From assembly GCA_027012915.1 (NCBI GenBank), contig JALUYN010000071.1, positions 1 to 20,983 on the forward strand: a DNA stretch of 20,983 nt. Reading direction: 5' to 3'. Below, in pieces: positions 7,775 through 19,332 of the stretch (position 1 is its first letter; each line of letters begins with the position of its first letter). The translations under genes were made by a program, and so were the position numbers. This DNA comes from Cellvibrionaceae bacterium. Lineage in GTDB: Bacteria; Pseudomonadota; Gammaproteobacteria; Pseudomonadales; Cellvibrionaceae. The notes below the pieces were generated by a model. It was not told where the DNA came from. It saw only the letters and a list, made by a program, of their open reading frames with translations, and ran no database searches.

Positions 7775-9172
7775 TCATGAGCGACCAAACAGACCCTTCA
7801 GGAAATTTCGCTCATTCTTGAATAGGTACTTTTCACGAAATTCAGCCACATCAATATCAAAGCTACCCTGCTCCAGATCTGTGGCAATTTCGATTAGGCC
7901 AACGGTGGTGTAATCGGCCTTACCGGAGTCCACCAAAGCTTGTTTATCCCGCTCATCTTTAGCCAAATCGAACATCAGAGGCTTTTGCAACGGCTTTTTG
8001 CAGGCATCCAGTACGATCAGTACCTTCGGCTTAAGGCGGCGCTCGGTATTTTGCTCCACCACAATTGCCACCTCACCGGTGGACAGTTCCACCAAGGTAC
8101 CCGTCGGGTAGAGACCTATGGCGCGAATAAATTCCACAACCAAGTCTTCTTGAAATTCACGATTGCGACACTCGTACAACCTGGAGACCGCGCGCGAAGG
8201 GGATAGAGGTCGACTGCCACCACGACTGTGGGTGATTTCGTCGTAAAAGCTCACCATGCCGGCAATTCGAGCCGATACAGGTATCTTTCCGCCCTTCAAG
8301 CCCACGGGAAAGCCTGTACCATTTAGACGTTCACAGTGGTTCTTCACTACCGAAATCACGCGTGGCTCGATGGCAGGATCGGAACGCAGCATTTCAACAC
8401 CCAAGGTTACGAACTGTTGATATTGCTTTTCCTCTGCAGGGGTGCGCTCGTGTTTTTCCAATAACTCGCGATCTAGATGCGACTTGCCAATATCCTTGAG
8501 CAATACACCCATAGCCAGAAGATCCAGATCCTCTTTGGCCATACCGATATGGCGACCAAATATAATGGCCCATACCGCCGAGCGAACTGAGTGAGAATAG
8601 GTGTGCTCATCCACATCTTTAACCCTGGCCAACCACGTCAGAGCGTCCGGATGACGCAGAATACTATCAACCATGGCACTGGCGGCACGACGGGTGGATT
8701 TTAGAGATACCGCTTCGCCAGCGTCCAGCTGCTGCACCACGTCGGTAACCGAGGAAAATACCTCTTGGTGCAACTGTTCGGCTTTTTTGACTTCTTTTTT
8801 AAGAGGCTCTTGCACTGGATAGTGGTTGTGGACCACTTTGACTGGTGGAACAGTAACAATTGGCCCCAGGGGCCCCGCTTTTTGCGTTTTCTCGGTACTT
8901 GCCAGTGGTTTGCCCTGGCGCGCAGGAGGAACCCTGGACATTACTTTGAGACTTGTAACAACGGGAAGCGGCTGCTTCTCTACATCCACGGTTACAAATT
9001 TGCAGTATTGCTGCAGCTGGACAATATCTTCCGCATCGCGGATATAGAACCCCTGAAGGGGAAAGGGCGTTTGCGTCCACGGGCGATCCAATCCGGAGAC
9101 AAACATGCCTACAGACAAACTGTTTACGTCAACCTTGACCTGCTTGACACCCATGACAGCCCCAAACGCCAT
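7775..9172 (-). CDS. DUF3391 and degenerate HD-GYP domain protein
   Basis: Active HD-GYP proteins hydrolyse c-di-GMP with a two- or three-iron centre. This 465-residue protein has the N-terminal DUF3391 region (about 10-65, SLSVGMFVSGLDRPWTQTPF), a variable linker, and an HD-GYP domain at about 185-345. The framework is kept (SHSVRSAVWAIIFGRHIG, GLKGGKIPVSARIAG, Asp311). The signature residues are altered: HD reads Lys226-Asp227, HHE reads His279-Cys280-Glu281, and DGxGYP reads NGTGFP at 284-289. The mid-domain histidine is also missing. Enzyme activity therefore seems unlikely. Met7 (9154) is a plausible alternative start. The gene follows hemE by 139 nt in the same direction and converges on psd. 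Confidence 0.9.
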   Translation of the reverse strand: MAFGAVMGVKQVKVDVNSLSVGMFVSGLDRPWTQTPFPLQGFYIRDAEDIVQLQQYCKFVTVDVEKQPLPVVTSLKVMSRVPPARQGKPLASTEKTQKAGPLGPIVTVPPVKVVHNHYPVQEPLKKEVKKAEQLHQEVFSSVTDVVQQLDAGEAVSLKSTRRAASAMVDSILRHPDALTWLARVKDVDEHTYSHSVRSAVWAIIFGRHIGMAKEDLDLLAMGVLLKDIGKSHLDRELLEKHERTPAEEKQYQQFVTLGVEMLRSDPAIEPRVISVVKNHCERLNGTGFPVGLKGGKIPVSARIAGMVSFYDEITHSRGGSRPLSPSRAVSRLYECRNREFQEDLVVEFIRAIGLYPTGTLVELSTGEVAIVVEQNTERRLKPKVLIVLDACKKPLQKPLMFDLAKDERDKQALVDSGKADYTTVGLIEIATDLEQGSFDIDVAEFREKYLFKNERNFLKGLFGRS

Positions 9173-9311
9173 AAAACGATCTATTCATCATTTTATGCCA
9201 CTCCACAATGTGAAACCGTGATGTCGCACGCAGTTGCAGCACAAACACGCCCCCTAGAATCCCTTCCCAGTCACTGTCCGAGCCGGCCACGATTGGCCCT
9301 GGCGCGAGATA

Positions 9312-10379
9312 CTACTGGTGATATTGAGCCGAGAGCTCGTGAACCGACTCGATAAATGCTCCAGCATGCGCGGGATCAACTTCCGGGGTAATGCCGTGCC
9401 CCAGGTTAAACACATGCCCAGTTCCATGACCGTAGCCCGCGAGAATATTGGCTACCTCCTCGCGAATTCGATCAGGGTTTGCATACAGAATAGATGGATC
9501 CATGTTGCCTTGCAAAGCCACCTTGTCACCCACGCGAGCACGCGCAGTGGCGATATCGGTGGTCCAATCCAGACCAAGCGCTGTAGCGCCGCTGTCCGCC
9601 ATAACCTCAAGCCACTGACCACCACCTTTGGTAAACAGAATCACCGGCACTTCGCGACCTTCGTGCTCTTTAATCAAACCATCAATAATGCGCTGCATTG
9701 GCTTCAGAGAATACTGTTGATAGGCAGAATGACTCAAAGCTCCGCCCCAGGAATCAAAGATCTGAACCGCCTGGGCACCCGCTTTAATTTGACCGTTAAG
9801 ATAAGCGGTAATTGAGTCTACCAACTTGTCCAATAGCAATTGGAACACCTCAGGCTGGTTGTACATCAACGCTTTGGTGCGACGATAATCTTTGGAAGAA
9901 CCACCTTCGACCATATAGGTAGCCAATGTCCAGGGACTGCCAGTGAATCCAATCAATGGCACTCGGCCGTTCAGTTCACGGCGAATGGTAGATACCGCGT
10001 CCAGCACATAGGGCAGATCCTTTTCAGGATTCACCACAGGCAGCGCTTCAATATCGGCAGCCGTAGTTACAGACTTCTTAAACTTTGGCCCCTCGCCGGT
10101 TTCAAAGTAGAGCCCCAGACCCATGGCGTCGGGAATGGTGAGAATATCAGAGAACAGGATGGCGGCATCGAGTGACGGATAGCGATCCAATGGCTGCAAA
10201 GTAACCTCACAGGCCGCCTCGGGATTGGTGCACAACCCCATAAAATCGCCTGCTTTGGCGCGGGTTGCACGATACTCTGGCAGATAACGACCGGCCTGGC
10301 GCATCATCCACACTGGCGTGGCATCAACGGGTTGCTTTAACAGCGCGCGTAAAAATCGATCGTTCTTTAACTCGGTCAT
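9312..10379 (-). CDS. hemE: Uroporphyrinogen decarboxylase
   Basis: HemE removes the four acetate carboxyl groups of uroporphyrinogen III to give coproporphyrinogen III in cytoplasmic haem synthesis. The 355-residue product has the normal length. It opens with [30 protein letters not shown], whose arginines bind the substrate. [15 protein letters not shown] carries the catalytic aspartate region; [21 protein letters not shown] and [11 protein letters not shown] follow. The ATG is preceded by TAGGCGAG. An intrinsic terminator (10422-10445) lies upstream, between gltD and this gene, so hemE either depends on readthrough or has its own promoter in a very short space; I could not identify one. 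Confidence 0.98.
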   Translation of the reverse strand: MTELKNDRFLRALLKQPVDATPVWMMRQAGRYLPEYRATRAKAGDFMGLCTNPEAACEVTLQPLDRYPSLDAAILFSDILTIPDAMGLGLYFETGEGPKFKKSVTTAADIEALPVVNPEKDLPYVLDAVSTIRRELNGRVPLIGFTGSPWTLATYMVEGGSSKDYRRTKALMYNQPEVFQLLLDKLVDSITAYLNGQIKAGAQAVQIFDSWGGALSHSAYQQYSLKPMQRIIDGLIKEHEGREVPVILFTKGGGQWLEVMADSGATALGLDWTTDIATARARVGDKVALQGNMDPSILYANPDRIREEVANILAGYGHGTGHVFNLGHGITPEVDPAHAGAFIESVHELSAQYHQ

Positions 10380-10412
10380 CTCGCCTACTACTCCCAGTCA
10401 CTCGGGTAATCT

Positions 10413-10445
10413 ATATAGAAAAAGACCCCGCGATTGCGAGGTCTT
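10413..10445 (-). terminator. Intrinsic terminator after gltD
   Basis: On the minus strand AAGACCTCGC (10436-10445) pairs with GCGGGGTCTT (10422-10431) in a 10-bp stem with one G-T pair and a 4-base loop. TTTTCTATA follows directly. It sits 18 nt past the gltD stop and ends the gltBD transcript. Confidence 0.88.
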
Positions 10446-10463
10446 GCAAAGGAAGCCGTCTAC

Positions 10464-11927
<1,464 letters not shown>

Positions 11928-14900
11928 TTATTCGCCGCGCTCTTTGACGCGATCCAACAGACTACTCAAATCCGCAGCCTTGGGTTTTACCAGCCAGAAC
12001 TTGCCGATGTAATCACGGAAATTGTCCAACAGCTCCTGTCCCCAGACGCTTCCAGTTTCCTGAACGAACTCGGTAATTACACCACGCAAATGATTGCGAT
12101 AGCCTTCCATAGACTCGTTGTGAATACGGTGAATCTCGACCAACTCCTGGTTGTACTTATCCACGAAGGTATTGCTGTGATCCAGTACATAGGCAAAGCC
12201 ACCGGTCATACCGGCACCGAAGTTAACTCCAGTTTCACCCAGTACAGCCACCATACCGCCAGTCATATACTCACAGCAGTGATCACCCGCTCCTTCAACT
12301 ACAACATGGGCGCCAGAGTTACGTACACCGCAACGCTCACCGGCATTACCTGCGGCGAACAATTTGCCGCCGGTAGCACCGTAGAGACAGGTGTTACCCA
12401 TAATGCTGGTTTCGTTGGTTTTGAACTCGGAGCCTGCAGGTGGACGCAAGACAATCTTGCCTCCGGCCATACCTTTACCAACGTAGTCGTTGGCATCACC
12501 TTCCAAGTACAACTCGAGGCCACCGGCGTTCCAAACGCCAAAACTCTGACCTGCAATTCCAGTCAGGTTCAACTTGATAGGCGCCTCATTCATGCCAGCG
12601 TTACCGTAACGCTTAGCAATTTCACCACTGATACGAGCGCCAATAGAGCGATCACAGTTATTGATCTCAAAACTGAACTCGCCACCGGATTTGGCTTCGA
12701 TTGCAGGCAAGATTTCAGCCACCATTTTCTCGGCGGTTTCACCCTTATCGAAAGGCTCATTCTTAGTCACGGCGCAACGCTGTGGTTTTGTTTCCAGGAA
12801 CGCATCAGTGTGCAGAATCGGGCTCAGGTCCAGACGTTTCTGCTTATCGGTTTTGCCTTCCACTGCTTCCAGCAAATCAACCCGACCAACCAGCTCATCC
12901 ATAGTGCGAACACCCAAGCGGGCCATCCACTCACGAGCCTCTTCGGCAACGAACTTGAAGAAGTTCATAGCCATATCGACAGTGCCGATGTAATGCTCGT
13001 CACGCAGCTGGTCGTTCTGGGTAGCAACACCGGTCGCACAGTTGTTCAAGTGACAGATACGCAGGTACTTACAACCCAGAGCTACCATCGGTGCAGTACC
13101 AAAGCCAAAGCTCTCAGCTCCCAGCATGGCTGCCTTGATCACATCGAGACCAGACTTCAAGCCACCGTCGGTTTGTACGCGAACCTTGTCACGCAGATCA
13201 TTGGCACGCAGCATTTGGTGCGTTTCACTCAGACCCAACTCCCAAGGTGAACCGGCGTAGCGGATCGAGGTCAGTGGACTCGCAGCGGTACCACCGTCGT
13301 ATCCGGAAATAGTAATCAAGTCAGCGTAAGCCTTCGCCACACCAGCGGCGATAGTGCCAACACCGGGACGAGAAACCAGCTTCACAGACACCATGGCATC
13401 CGGGTTCACCTGCTTCAGGTCATAAATCAGCTGCGCCAGATCTTCAATAGAGTAGATGTCGTGATGCGGAGGCGGAGAAATCAGAGTCACGCCGGGCACA
13501 GAGTAGCGCAGGCGAGCAATCAGGTCGTTGACCTTGCCACCTGGCAGCTGACCACCTTCGCCAGGCTTGGCGCCCTGGGCCACTTTAATCTGCAGAACCT
13601 CAGCATTCACCAGATAGTGCGGCGTCACACCAAAACGGCCGGAAGCAATTTGCTTGATCTTGGAAATTTTGTTGGTACCAAAACGCGCCGGGTCTTCACC
13701 ACCCTCACCACTGTTGGAACGACCACCCAGCGTATTCATCGCCTGAGCCAGCGCTTCGTGGGCCTCCGGCGACAGCGCCCCCAGAGACATAGCCGCAGAG
13801 TCAAAGCGGGACACAATCGCGCTGACTGGCTCTACTTCCTCGAGAGCAATAGCAGTATCCGCTTCTTTGATGCTCAGCAGATCGCGCAGAGTTGCGGTCG
13901 GACGGTTATTCACAAGTTCAGCGTATTGACGCCAAACACTGTAATCACCGGTTTTTACTGCTTGCTGCAATGTTTGCACAACATCCGGATTAAAGGCGTG
14001 ATACTCCTCACCGTGCACGTACTTCAACAAACCGCCAGGATTGATTGGCTTGCGTTTCACCCAGGCTACTTTCGCCAGAGTTTTTTGATCGCTTTCCAAA
14101 TCTTCAAAACCGGAACCTTGAATACGGCTGTCGGTGCCCGTAAAACACAGGTCGACCACTTCATCGTTCAAACCAATGGCTTCAAACAATTGCGCACCGC
14201 GATAGGAAGCAATGGTTGAAATTCCCATCTTCGACAAAATTTTCAGCAGGCCTTTGTTAATGCCCTTACGGAAATTCTTATAAGCGGTATTCACATCCAG
14301 CAACAACTCGCCGGTGTTAATCAGGTCGTTGAGAACGTGGTAGGCCAGATACGGATAAACCGCAGAGGCGCCGTAGCCGATGAGGGCGGCAACATGATGG
14401 GAATCACGGGCAGTACCGGTTTCCACAACGATATTGGAATCACAACGCAGACCTTCGCGCATCAAACGCTGGTGTACAGCGCCGGTGGCCAGCAGGGCGT
14501 GCACAGGCACCAGGCCTTGCTGCATCTCGTTATCAGACAGCACAACAATCACCGTGCCACTGCGAACGGACTCAACCACCTTGTCACACAGGGTTTCAAT
14601 GGCCTGCTTTAACCCCATCTGCTCAGGATCGTAGTGCAAACGGAAAATTTCTTTACTGTACTCGGCCCTGTCTGCCGCAATAATCGCCTCATACTTAGCC
14701 GGCGACAGCACAGGAGAACTCAGCACCAAGCGCTTAGCGTGCTCTTCAGATTGCTGATACAGTGACAACTCACGACCGATGCAGGTCTCCAACGACATAA
14801 CGATCGCTTCACGCAGCGGATCGATAGGCGGGTTAGTTACCTGAGCAAACTGCTGGCGGAAGTAGTCGTACAGCGAACGCTCTTTTTCTGACAGTACAGC

Positions 14901-16373
14901 CATGGGCGTATCGTCGCCCATGGAACCTACTGCCTCCTGGCCACCTTCGGCCAACGGACGAACTACCTGGTCGCGCTCTTCGAACGACACCTGGTACATC
15001 TTCATGTAGGCCTTCAGTTCATCGGCATCAGCCATACCCAGCGTTGAAGACTCAAGGGTCGATTCCAGGCGGAACTGATTTTTGCGCAGCCACTCTTTAT
15101 AGGGGTGCGTTGATTTCAACTGCTCGTCGATATCCTCAGTGTGGTAAACCTTACCGGTCTGGGTATCGATAGAGAGAATCTGGCCAGGCCCCAAACGACC
15201 TTTGGCCACTACGTCTTCCGGCGCGTAATCGTAGGTACCGATTTCCGAAGCTACGGTCATCACACCGTCTTTGGTCATCACCCAACGGGAAGGACGCAGA
15301 CCATTTCGGTCCAGGGTACACACCGCATAACGACCATCGGTAATTACCAGACCTGCAGGGCCATCCCACGGCTCGATGTGCATGGAGTTGTATTCGTAGA
15401 AAGCGCGAACATCCGGGTCAATACTCTGAACGTTCTGCCACGCCGGCGGCACCAGCATGCGAATCGCACGGTGCAGCTCCATTCCACCGGTCAACAGCAC
15501 TTCCAGCATATTGTCCAGGCTGGAGGAGTCAGAGCCAGTGCGGTTCACCAACGGCGTCACTTCACTCAGGTCCGGCAGCAGATCGCTTTGAAACTTGGAG
15601 GTACGGGCAACCGACCAATTACGGTTACCCATAACAGTATTAATCTCGCCGTTGTGAGCCAGCATGCGGAACGGCTGAGCCAGTGGCCAACGAGGCGAAG
15701 TATTGGTCGAGAAGCGCTGATGGAATACCACAATAGCGGTTTCCAATTCTGGATCCGCCAAATCCGGGAAGAACCCTGGCAGATCCACAGGCATCATCAG
15801 ACCTTTATAGGAGATGACATTGGCGCTCATGCTGCCAATATAGAAACTGTCGTCTTCTTGCAGACGAATCTCCGCTTTGCGGCGCGCCATAAACAACTTG
15901 GCATTCAACTCGTTCTCGGAAAGCTCACTGCAACCGATAAACAACTGCTCAAACTTCGGCAAGGTGTCCTTGGCGATGGGGCCCAGGCAGGATTCATCGG
16001 TTGGTACGGTACGCCAACCCAGTGCCTGCAGACCTTGCGCAGCCAATTCTTCGGCGACTACATCACGGGCGGCCTGAGCCTTGGCGTCGTCCAGCGACAA
16101 CATAACGGAACTGACTCCGTAGTGCTCGCCCAGCTCGACACCTAAATCTTTCTTAGCTGCAGAACGCAAGAAGCCATCGGGCTTCTGCATCAACAAGCCA
16201 CAACCATCACCGGTTTTTCCATCAGCGGCAATACCGCCTCGGTGCGTCATGCACGTCAAGGATTCAATGGCAGTTTCAAGCAATTTGTGACTGGTCTTAC
16301 CCTCGATTTGGGCTACCAAACCAAAACCACAATTGTCTTTGAATTCGTCTACTTGATAGAGGCCTTTGCTCAT
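11928..16373 (-). CDS. gltB: Glutamate synthase (NADPH) large subunit
   Basis: GltB releases ammonia from glutamine and adds it to 2-oxoglutarate, making glutamate (GOGAT). From the ATG at 16371-16373 the product is 1481 residues. The start [14 protein letters not shown] is a short propeptide; cleavage exposes Cys15, the catalytic nucleophile of the class II amidotransferase domain (CGFG, THRGG). A central domain follows, then the FMN barrel with [15 protein letters not shown] and [13 protein letters not shown]. The 3Fe-4S cysteines are 1101, 1107 and 1112. The C-terminal beta-helix carries repeated glycine-rich turns. The open frame continues upstream to a GTG at 16445, but those 24 residues do not fit the family. 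Promoter-like elements lie at 16535-16575. Confidence 0.97.
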   Translation of the reverse strand: MSKGLYQVDEFKDNCGFGLVAQIEGKTSHKLLETAIESLTCMTHRGGIAADGKTGDGCGLLMQKPDGFLRSAAKKDLGVELGEHYGVSSVMLSLDDAKAQAARDVVAEELAAQGLQALGWRTVPTDESCLGPIAKDTLPKFEQLFIGCSELSENELNAKLFMARRKAEIRLQEDDSFYIGSMSANVISYKGLMMPVDLPGFFPDLADPELETAIVVFHQRFSTNTSPRWPLAQPFRMLAHNGEINTVMGNRNWSVARTSKFQSDLLPDLSEVTPLVNRTGSDSSSLDNMLEVLLTGGMELHRAIRMLVPPAWQNVQSIDPDVRAFYEYNSMHIEPWDGPAGLVITDGRYAVCTLDRNGLRPSRWVMTKDGVMTVASEIGTYDYAPEDVVAKGRLGPGQILSIDTQTGKVYHTEDIDEQLKSTHPYKEWLRKNQFRLESTLESSTLGMADADELKAYMKMYQVSFEERDQVVRPLAEGGQEAVGSMGDDTPMAVLSEKERSLYDYFRQQFAQVTNPPIDPLREAIVMSLETCIGRELSLYQQSEEHAKRLVLSSPVLSPAKYEAIIAADRAEYSKEIFRLHYDPEQMGLKQAIETLCDKVVESVRSGTVIVVLSDNEMQQGLVPVHALLATGAVHQRLMREGLRCDSNIVVETGTARDSHHVAALIGYGASAVYPYLAYHVLNDLINTGELLLDVNTAYKNFRKGINKGLLKILSKMGISTIASYRGAQLFEAIGLNDEVVDLCFTGTDSRIQGSGFEDLESDQKTLAKVAWVKRKPINPGGLLKYVHGEEYHAFNPDVVQTLQQAVKTGDYSVWRQYAELVNNRPTATLRDLLSIKEADTAIALEEVEPVSAIVSRFDSAAMSLGALSPEAHEALAQAMNTLGGRSNSGEGGEDPARFGTNKISKIKQIASGRFGVTPHYLVNAEVLQIKVAQGAKPGEGGQLPGGKVNDLIARLRYSVPGVTLISPPPHHDIYSIEDLAQLIYDLKQVNPDAMVSVKLVSRPGVGTIAAGVAKAYADLITISGYDGGTAASPLTSIRYAGSPWELGLSETHQMLRANDLRDKVRVQTDGGLKSGLDVIKAAMLGAESFGFGTAPMVALGCKYLRICHLNNCATGVATQNDQLRDEHYIGTVDMAMNFFKFVAEEAREWMARLGVRTMDELVGRVDLLEAVEGKTDKQKRLDLSPILHTDAFLETKPQRCAVTKNEPFDKGETAEKMVAEILPAIEAKSGGEFSFEINNCDRSIGARISGEIAKRYGNAGMNEAPIKLNLTGIAGQSFGVWNAGGLELYLEGDANDYVGKGMAGGKIVLRPPAGSEFKTNETSIMGNTCLYGATGGKLFAAGNAGERCGVRNSGAHVVVEGAGDHCCEYMTGGMVAVLGETGVNFGAGMTGGFAYVLDHSNTFVDKYNQELVEIHRIHNESMEGYRNHLRGVITEFVQETGSVWGQELLDNFRDYIGKFWLVKPKAADLSSLLDRVKERGE

Positions 16374-16534
16374 ACGCGGTCTCTCACTAATGGATAAATC
16401 AATAATGAAGGCACTGCAGAGAGTGCTGCTATTTACCTGGCTCACTCAGAAGGCCAGGTTGATGTCCCCAATCTGGAGGTCAAATACAGATAGCCAACCC
16501 CAAAAAGACAGGGGGCCCTACAAATGGGCGCAGC
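16374..16534 (-). promoter_or_regulatory. gltB mRNA leader with two small hairpins
   Basis: From the expected start near 16528, a leader of about 155 nt precedes gltB. It can form a 7-bp hairpin (16435-16441 with 16453-16459, ACCTGGC and its complement) and a 5-bp hairpin (16411-16415 with 16422-16426). Neither is followed by a T-tract, so they are not obvious attenuators. I recognise no known riboswitch. Confidence 0.35.
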
Positions 16535-16563
16535 ATATTACCCGCAATGGAGACAATAAGCAA
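16535..16563 (-). promoter_or_regulatory. Sigma70-type promoter of gltBD
   Basis: On the minus strand TTGCTT (16558-16563) and TAATAT (16535-16540) are separated by exactly 17 bases, in the non-coding gap between the SPOR-protein gene and gltB. This is the best sigma70 match in the gap. Confidence 0.6.
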
Positions 16564-16575
16564 GATAGGAGCCAA
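16558..16575 (-). promoter_or_regulatory. Sigma54-like -24/-12 element upstream of gltB
   Basis: The minus strand reads TTGGCTC, five bases, then TTGCTT. The GG (16572-16573) and GC (16560-16561) doublets are exactly 10 bases apart. It differs at one position from the TGGCAC-N5-TTGC consensus. It overlaps the -35 of the sigma70-type promoter. No clear NtrC site was seen upstream. Confidence 0.45.
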
Positions 16576-16613
16576 ACAGGCAGAAAGATCGCTCGATATG
16601 TGATGAATATCTG

Positions 16614-18134
16614 CTATTTGGCACGAACTTCCAATATTTGCTGCTTCACTTCTAGGGCGGATCGGAGCCAAGGCTTAAGATCGCGCTGCTCAGCCGGCAA
16701 GCCTTTCAGTGCCGAACGCGCCGCGGTTCGAGTTTCATAAGGGCCAACAAGCACCACATGCCACGGCTTGCCACCAAGCTCACCCTGGAATACATGTAAA
16801 CTATCACGATTAGCCTGTCGTGCAATAAAACCACTAACCGAAGCCTTGGAGCGCGCGCCTAGCACCTGCAAGAAATACTGATTATCAGGGATTTCCAGCA
16901 AATAATGGCCAGTCTTTTGAGTCGTAGCATCAGAAGCTTTGACTTCAGCCACATCAACAACCAACGGAGCAGCATTCTTCTCAGGCTCAACAGGCTCAAC
17001 AGGCTCAACAGGCTCAACAGGCTCAACAGGCTCAACAGGCTCAACAGGCTCAACAGGCTCAACAGGATTGGACACTTGAACCAACGGCTCATCAATCTTG
17101 TTTTCCTGCAGCATTTCAACTTCTTGTCTAACCGAAGAAGAAGGCAATTGAACCGGCGGCACCATCACCTTTGGACTCTCATCCACAAACGGAGCAACAA
17201 CTGCTTGCTGCCCACTTTCATCCTGAGCAAGGACAATCGGACCAACGTCAGACTTCGTATCGTCGCGATAAAAGAACAGCATCATTAAGACTGCCACAAG
17301 AACAGCTAATGCGACGACCGAAAACAATGGAACCGCCACCCGCCTTTTGGACTCCACCTCGGATTCGGGAACAGCCGTAAGCAATAGCGCCCGAGCAAAG
17401 GCGTTGATTTTTTCTGGAATTCCACGCGACTGCCGCCACAAAGTGGCGTAATCCGCCTCAGAAAATACTGGTTCTCCCTGCCAGCCAGCAGCACCCATAA
17501 GGCACTCAACATACTCGCGAGTCTCAGTCTCATCCAATGCCCTGATTGATACGCTATTGAAGAGACCACTACCAAGCTCAAGACTTTCGTAACGACTGCG
17601 GGCCAACATTTCAGTCCACAGCAGCACTTTAAAGTTCAGCCCCTGTGTATCTGGAAGCGAAGCCACGAGCGCTGCCAAACCATTAACCACCGAGTCATCC
17701 AGTGCATCCGCATGGCGCACCGCCAACATAACCGGGCCACCCTGCAGACCGTGAGACAACATATGTCGCAACTCAGCCAATACCTGATTCACGCCAAGGG
17801 AGTCCACCGCCTGCTCTGGCTCCAGATGCTCTAAAAGACGGCGAAACAATTCTGCCGATTCCTGCAAGGTATCGGCATCAATAGTGCAACAAGATGCCTC
17901 CAACTGAGACTCAACTTGCTGCATCAGTATTTCGGAACCCACTCCCCTGGGAGCTTCGAGCACCAATACTCCAACACCAAACTGACCAAAATGGGCAATC
18001 TGTTCCACCAACTGACCACGCCCTGCTCCCCAATAAAACGCTGGCTCAGAAGACGCAGGGTCAAAAGGATCACAATGCAAACCAAAGCGAGAAAGAGGAT
18101 CCGTCAATATGTCCGATTCCACATTCACAACCAC
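16614..18134 (-). CDS. DamX-like AAA-type ATPase and SPOR domain protein
   Basis: SPOR proteins bind denuded septal peptidoglycan and act in cell division. This 506-residue protein has an N-terminal ExeA/DamX-like AAA region (about 15-250, starting RFGLHCDPFDP), one membrane segment at about 266-289, a periplasmic linker, and a SPOR domain at about 412-492 (YFLQVLGARSKASV, WHVVLVGPYETRTAARSAL). The Walker A position reads EAPRGVGSE at 60-68, without the lysine, so ATP binding is doubtful. The linker contains nine perfect VEP triplets at 358-384. The likely start is GTG; other in-frame GTG codons follow closely, so the start is uncertain. It lies between aroB and gltB, as in pseudomonads. Confidence 0.88.
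   Translation of the reverse strand: MVVNVESDILTDPLSRFGLHCDPFDPASSEPAFYWGAGRGQLVEQIAHFGQFGVGVLVLEAPRGVGSEILMQQVESQLEASCCTIDADTLQESAELFRRLLEHLEPEQAVDSLGVNQVLAELRHMLSHGLQGGPVMLAVRHADALDDSVVNGLAALVASLPDTQGLNFKVLLWTEMLARSRYESLELGSGLFNSVSIRALDETETREYVECLMGAAGWQGEPVFSEADYATLWRQSRGIPEKINAFARALLLTAVPESEVESKRRVAVPLFSVVALAVLVAVLMMLFFYRDDTKSDVGPIVLAQDESGQQAVVAPFVDESPKVMVPPVQLPSSSVRQEVEMLQENKIDEPLVQVSNPVEPVEPVEPVEPVEPVEPVEPVEPVEPEKNAAPLVVDVAEVKASDATTQKTGHYLLEIPDNQYFLQVLGARSKASVSGFIARQANRDSLHVFQGELGGKPWHVVLVGPYETRTAARSALKGLPAEQRDLKPWLRSALEVKQQILEVRAK
16984..17064. repeat. Nine perfect 9-bp tandem repeats
   Basis: GGCTCAACA on the plus strand is repeated nine times without a mismatch. On the minus strand it encodes nine Val-Glu-Pro triplets in the periplasmic linker of the SPOR protein. 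Any change in copy number would keep the reading frame. Confidence 0.97.
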
Positions 18135-18173
18135 GCCCCCATCTCACCCATATAGTAGTTTAACAGGCTCCAG

Positions 18174-19253
18174 TCAGTAACTGGCCTGAATCGTTGCCCT
18201 GAGGTTCTCCAGACCAAACTTCTCAGTCACCACAGCCTCACCCAGCGATGTCATTAACACCAACCGCAGCTTACCGCTCAGAACTTTTTTATCCACCGCC
18301 ATCAGATCCAAAAAATCATCTTCGGACATGTTCTCAGGTACAGCCACCGGCAGATTCGACGCCAACAATAGCACCTTGATCCGCTGAACATCCTCTTGAG
18401 AGATCCATCCCTCACGAGCGGAAAGGTCCGCAGCCATCAACATACCTACGGCAACCGCTTCTCCATGAAGCCATTGCCCATAACCTTGATGAGTTTCAAT
18501 CGCGTGACCAAAAGTGTGTCCGAGATTCAGAATGGCGCGAATACCGCCCTCCCGTTCATCCGCCGCAACCACCTGGGCTTTATTGTCGCAGGAGCGCTCA
18601 ATAGCATATGACAAAGCTTCTGTTTCGCACGCCAGTAGTGCAGGCATGTTGCTTTCCAGCCACTCGAGAAACTCAAAATCTGCGATCAATCCATATTTGA
18701 TCACCTCAGCAATACCTGCGGAGAGCTCCCGCGGCGGCAAAGTCTGCAACACGTCGGTATCGATCAGCACCGCATTGGGCTGATGAAAAGCGCCAATCAT
18801 ATTTTTTCCGAGAGGGTGATTTACTCCCGTCTTACCACCAACGGAAGAATCAACTTGCGACAACAGCGTCGTCGGAACCTGAATAAAATCGACACCACGC
18901 TGATAGCTCGCGGCAGCAAAGCCGGTCATATCACCAACCACTCCGCCACCCAGAGCAATTAACGTCGTGGTTCGATTGTGCTTATCCTGCAACAAGATAT
19001 CGTAAATCGAGGATAGTACGTCTAGAGTTTTGTTGGACTCGCCATCGGGAAGCACCACCGTGCTCACCAACATTTCAGCCGGAAACAGAGCCAGTAATTT
19101 ATCCAGATACAGCGGCGCCACTACATCATTTGTAACAACGCAGACTTGCTGTCCTTTAATATAGGGCAACAGCAACTCAGGCTGATTCAACACACCTGGC
19201 GCTACAAAAATGGGATAACTGCGATCACCAAGATCGACATTTAACGTACGCAT
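18174..19253 (-). CDS. aroB: 3-dehydroquinate synthase
   Basis: AroB makes 3-dehydroquinate from DAHP, the second step of the shikimate pathway, using NAD and a divalent metal (zinc or cobalt). The 359-residue product is close to the E. coli length. Visible features are PDGESNKTL near 69, the NAD-binding [19 protein letters not shown] at about 102-120, and [21 protein letters not shown]. Likely metal ligands are Glu183, His246 and His263 (GHTFGH and [11 protein letters not shown]). It follows aroK after 79 nt and precedes the SPOR-protein gene by 39 nt. The ribosome-binding site is weak (GTAGGT). I found no convincing promoter in the 79-nt gap. Confidence 0.98.
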   Translation of the reverse strand: MRTLNVDLGDRSYPIFVAPGVLNQPELLLPYIKGQQVCVVTNDVVAPLYLDKLLALFPAEMLVSTVVLPDGESNKTLDVLSSIYDILLQDKHNRTTTLIALGGGVVGDMTGFAAASYQRGVDFIQVPTTLLSQVDSSVGGKTGVNHPLGKNMIGAFHQPNAVLIDTDVLQTLPPRELSAGIAEVIKYGLIADFEFLEWLESNMPALLACETEALSYAIERSCDNKAQVVAADEREGGIRAILNLGHTFGHAIETHQGYGQWLHGEAVAVGMLMAADLSAREGWISQEDVQRIKVLLLASNLPVAVPENMSEDDFLDLMAVDKKVLSGKLRLVLMTSLGEAVVTEKFGLENLRATIQASY

Positions 19254-19332
19254 AAATACCTACCACACGACTGGAAATGCTAAAAACAAGAAATACTTTT
19301 GTAAGAATGGCCTTGCTTGCGACAAGATAAGG

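Noticed and set aside
9173..9311. Possible promoter and hemE terminator in the gap between hemE and the HD-GYP gene
   Set aside because: TAAAAT on the minus strand lacks a matching -35, and the only hairpin (GGCCA/TGGCC) is 5 bp with no T-tract.
12090..13250. Long plus-strand open frame (386 codons) antisense to gltB
   Set aside because: It lies wholly inside the well-supported gltB frame on the other strand and its translation is unlike any family I know; it is a shadow of gltB codon use.
15141..16145. Long plus-strand open frame (334 codons) antisense to the gltB amidotransferase region
   Set aside because: Same reasoning: it mirrors gltB codons and lacks a credible ribosome-binding site or domain.
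16374..16445. 24-residue N-terminal extension of GltB from a GTG
   Set aside because: Homologues start at the [15 protein letters not shown] position, and the extension covers the leader hairpin region with no ribosome-binding site.
16480..16537. Possible short leader peptide gene upstream of gltB
   Set aside because: Its ATG overlaps the predicted -10 element, so it would not be in the transcript; its codons are not enriched for glutamine or glutamate.
16905..17288. Plus-strand frame encoding repeated Leu-Asn-Arg
   Set aside because: This is only the other strand of the VEP tandem repeat in the SPOR protein gene.
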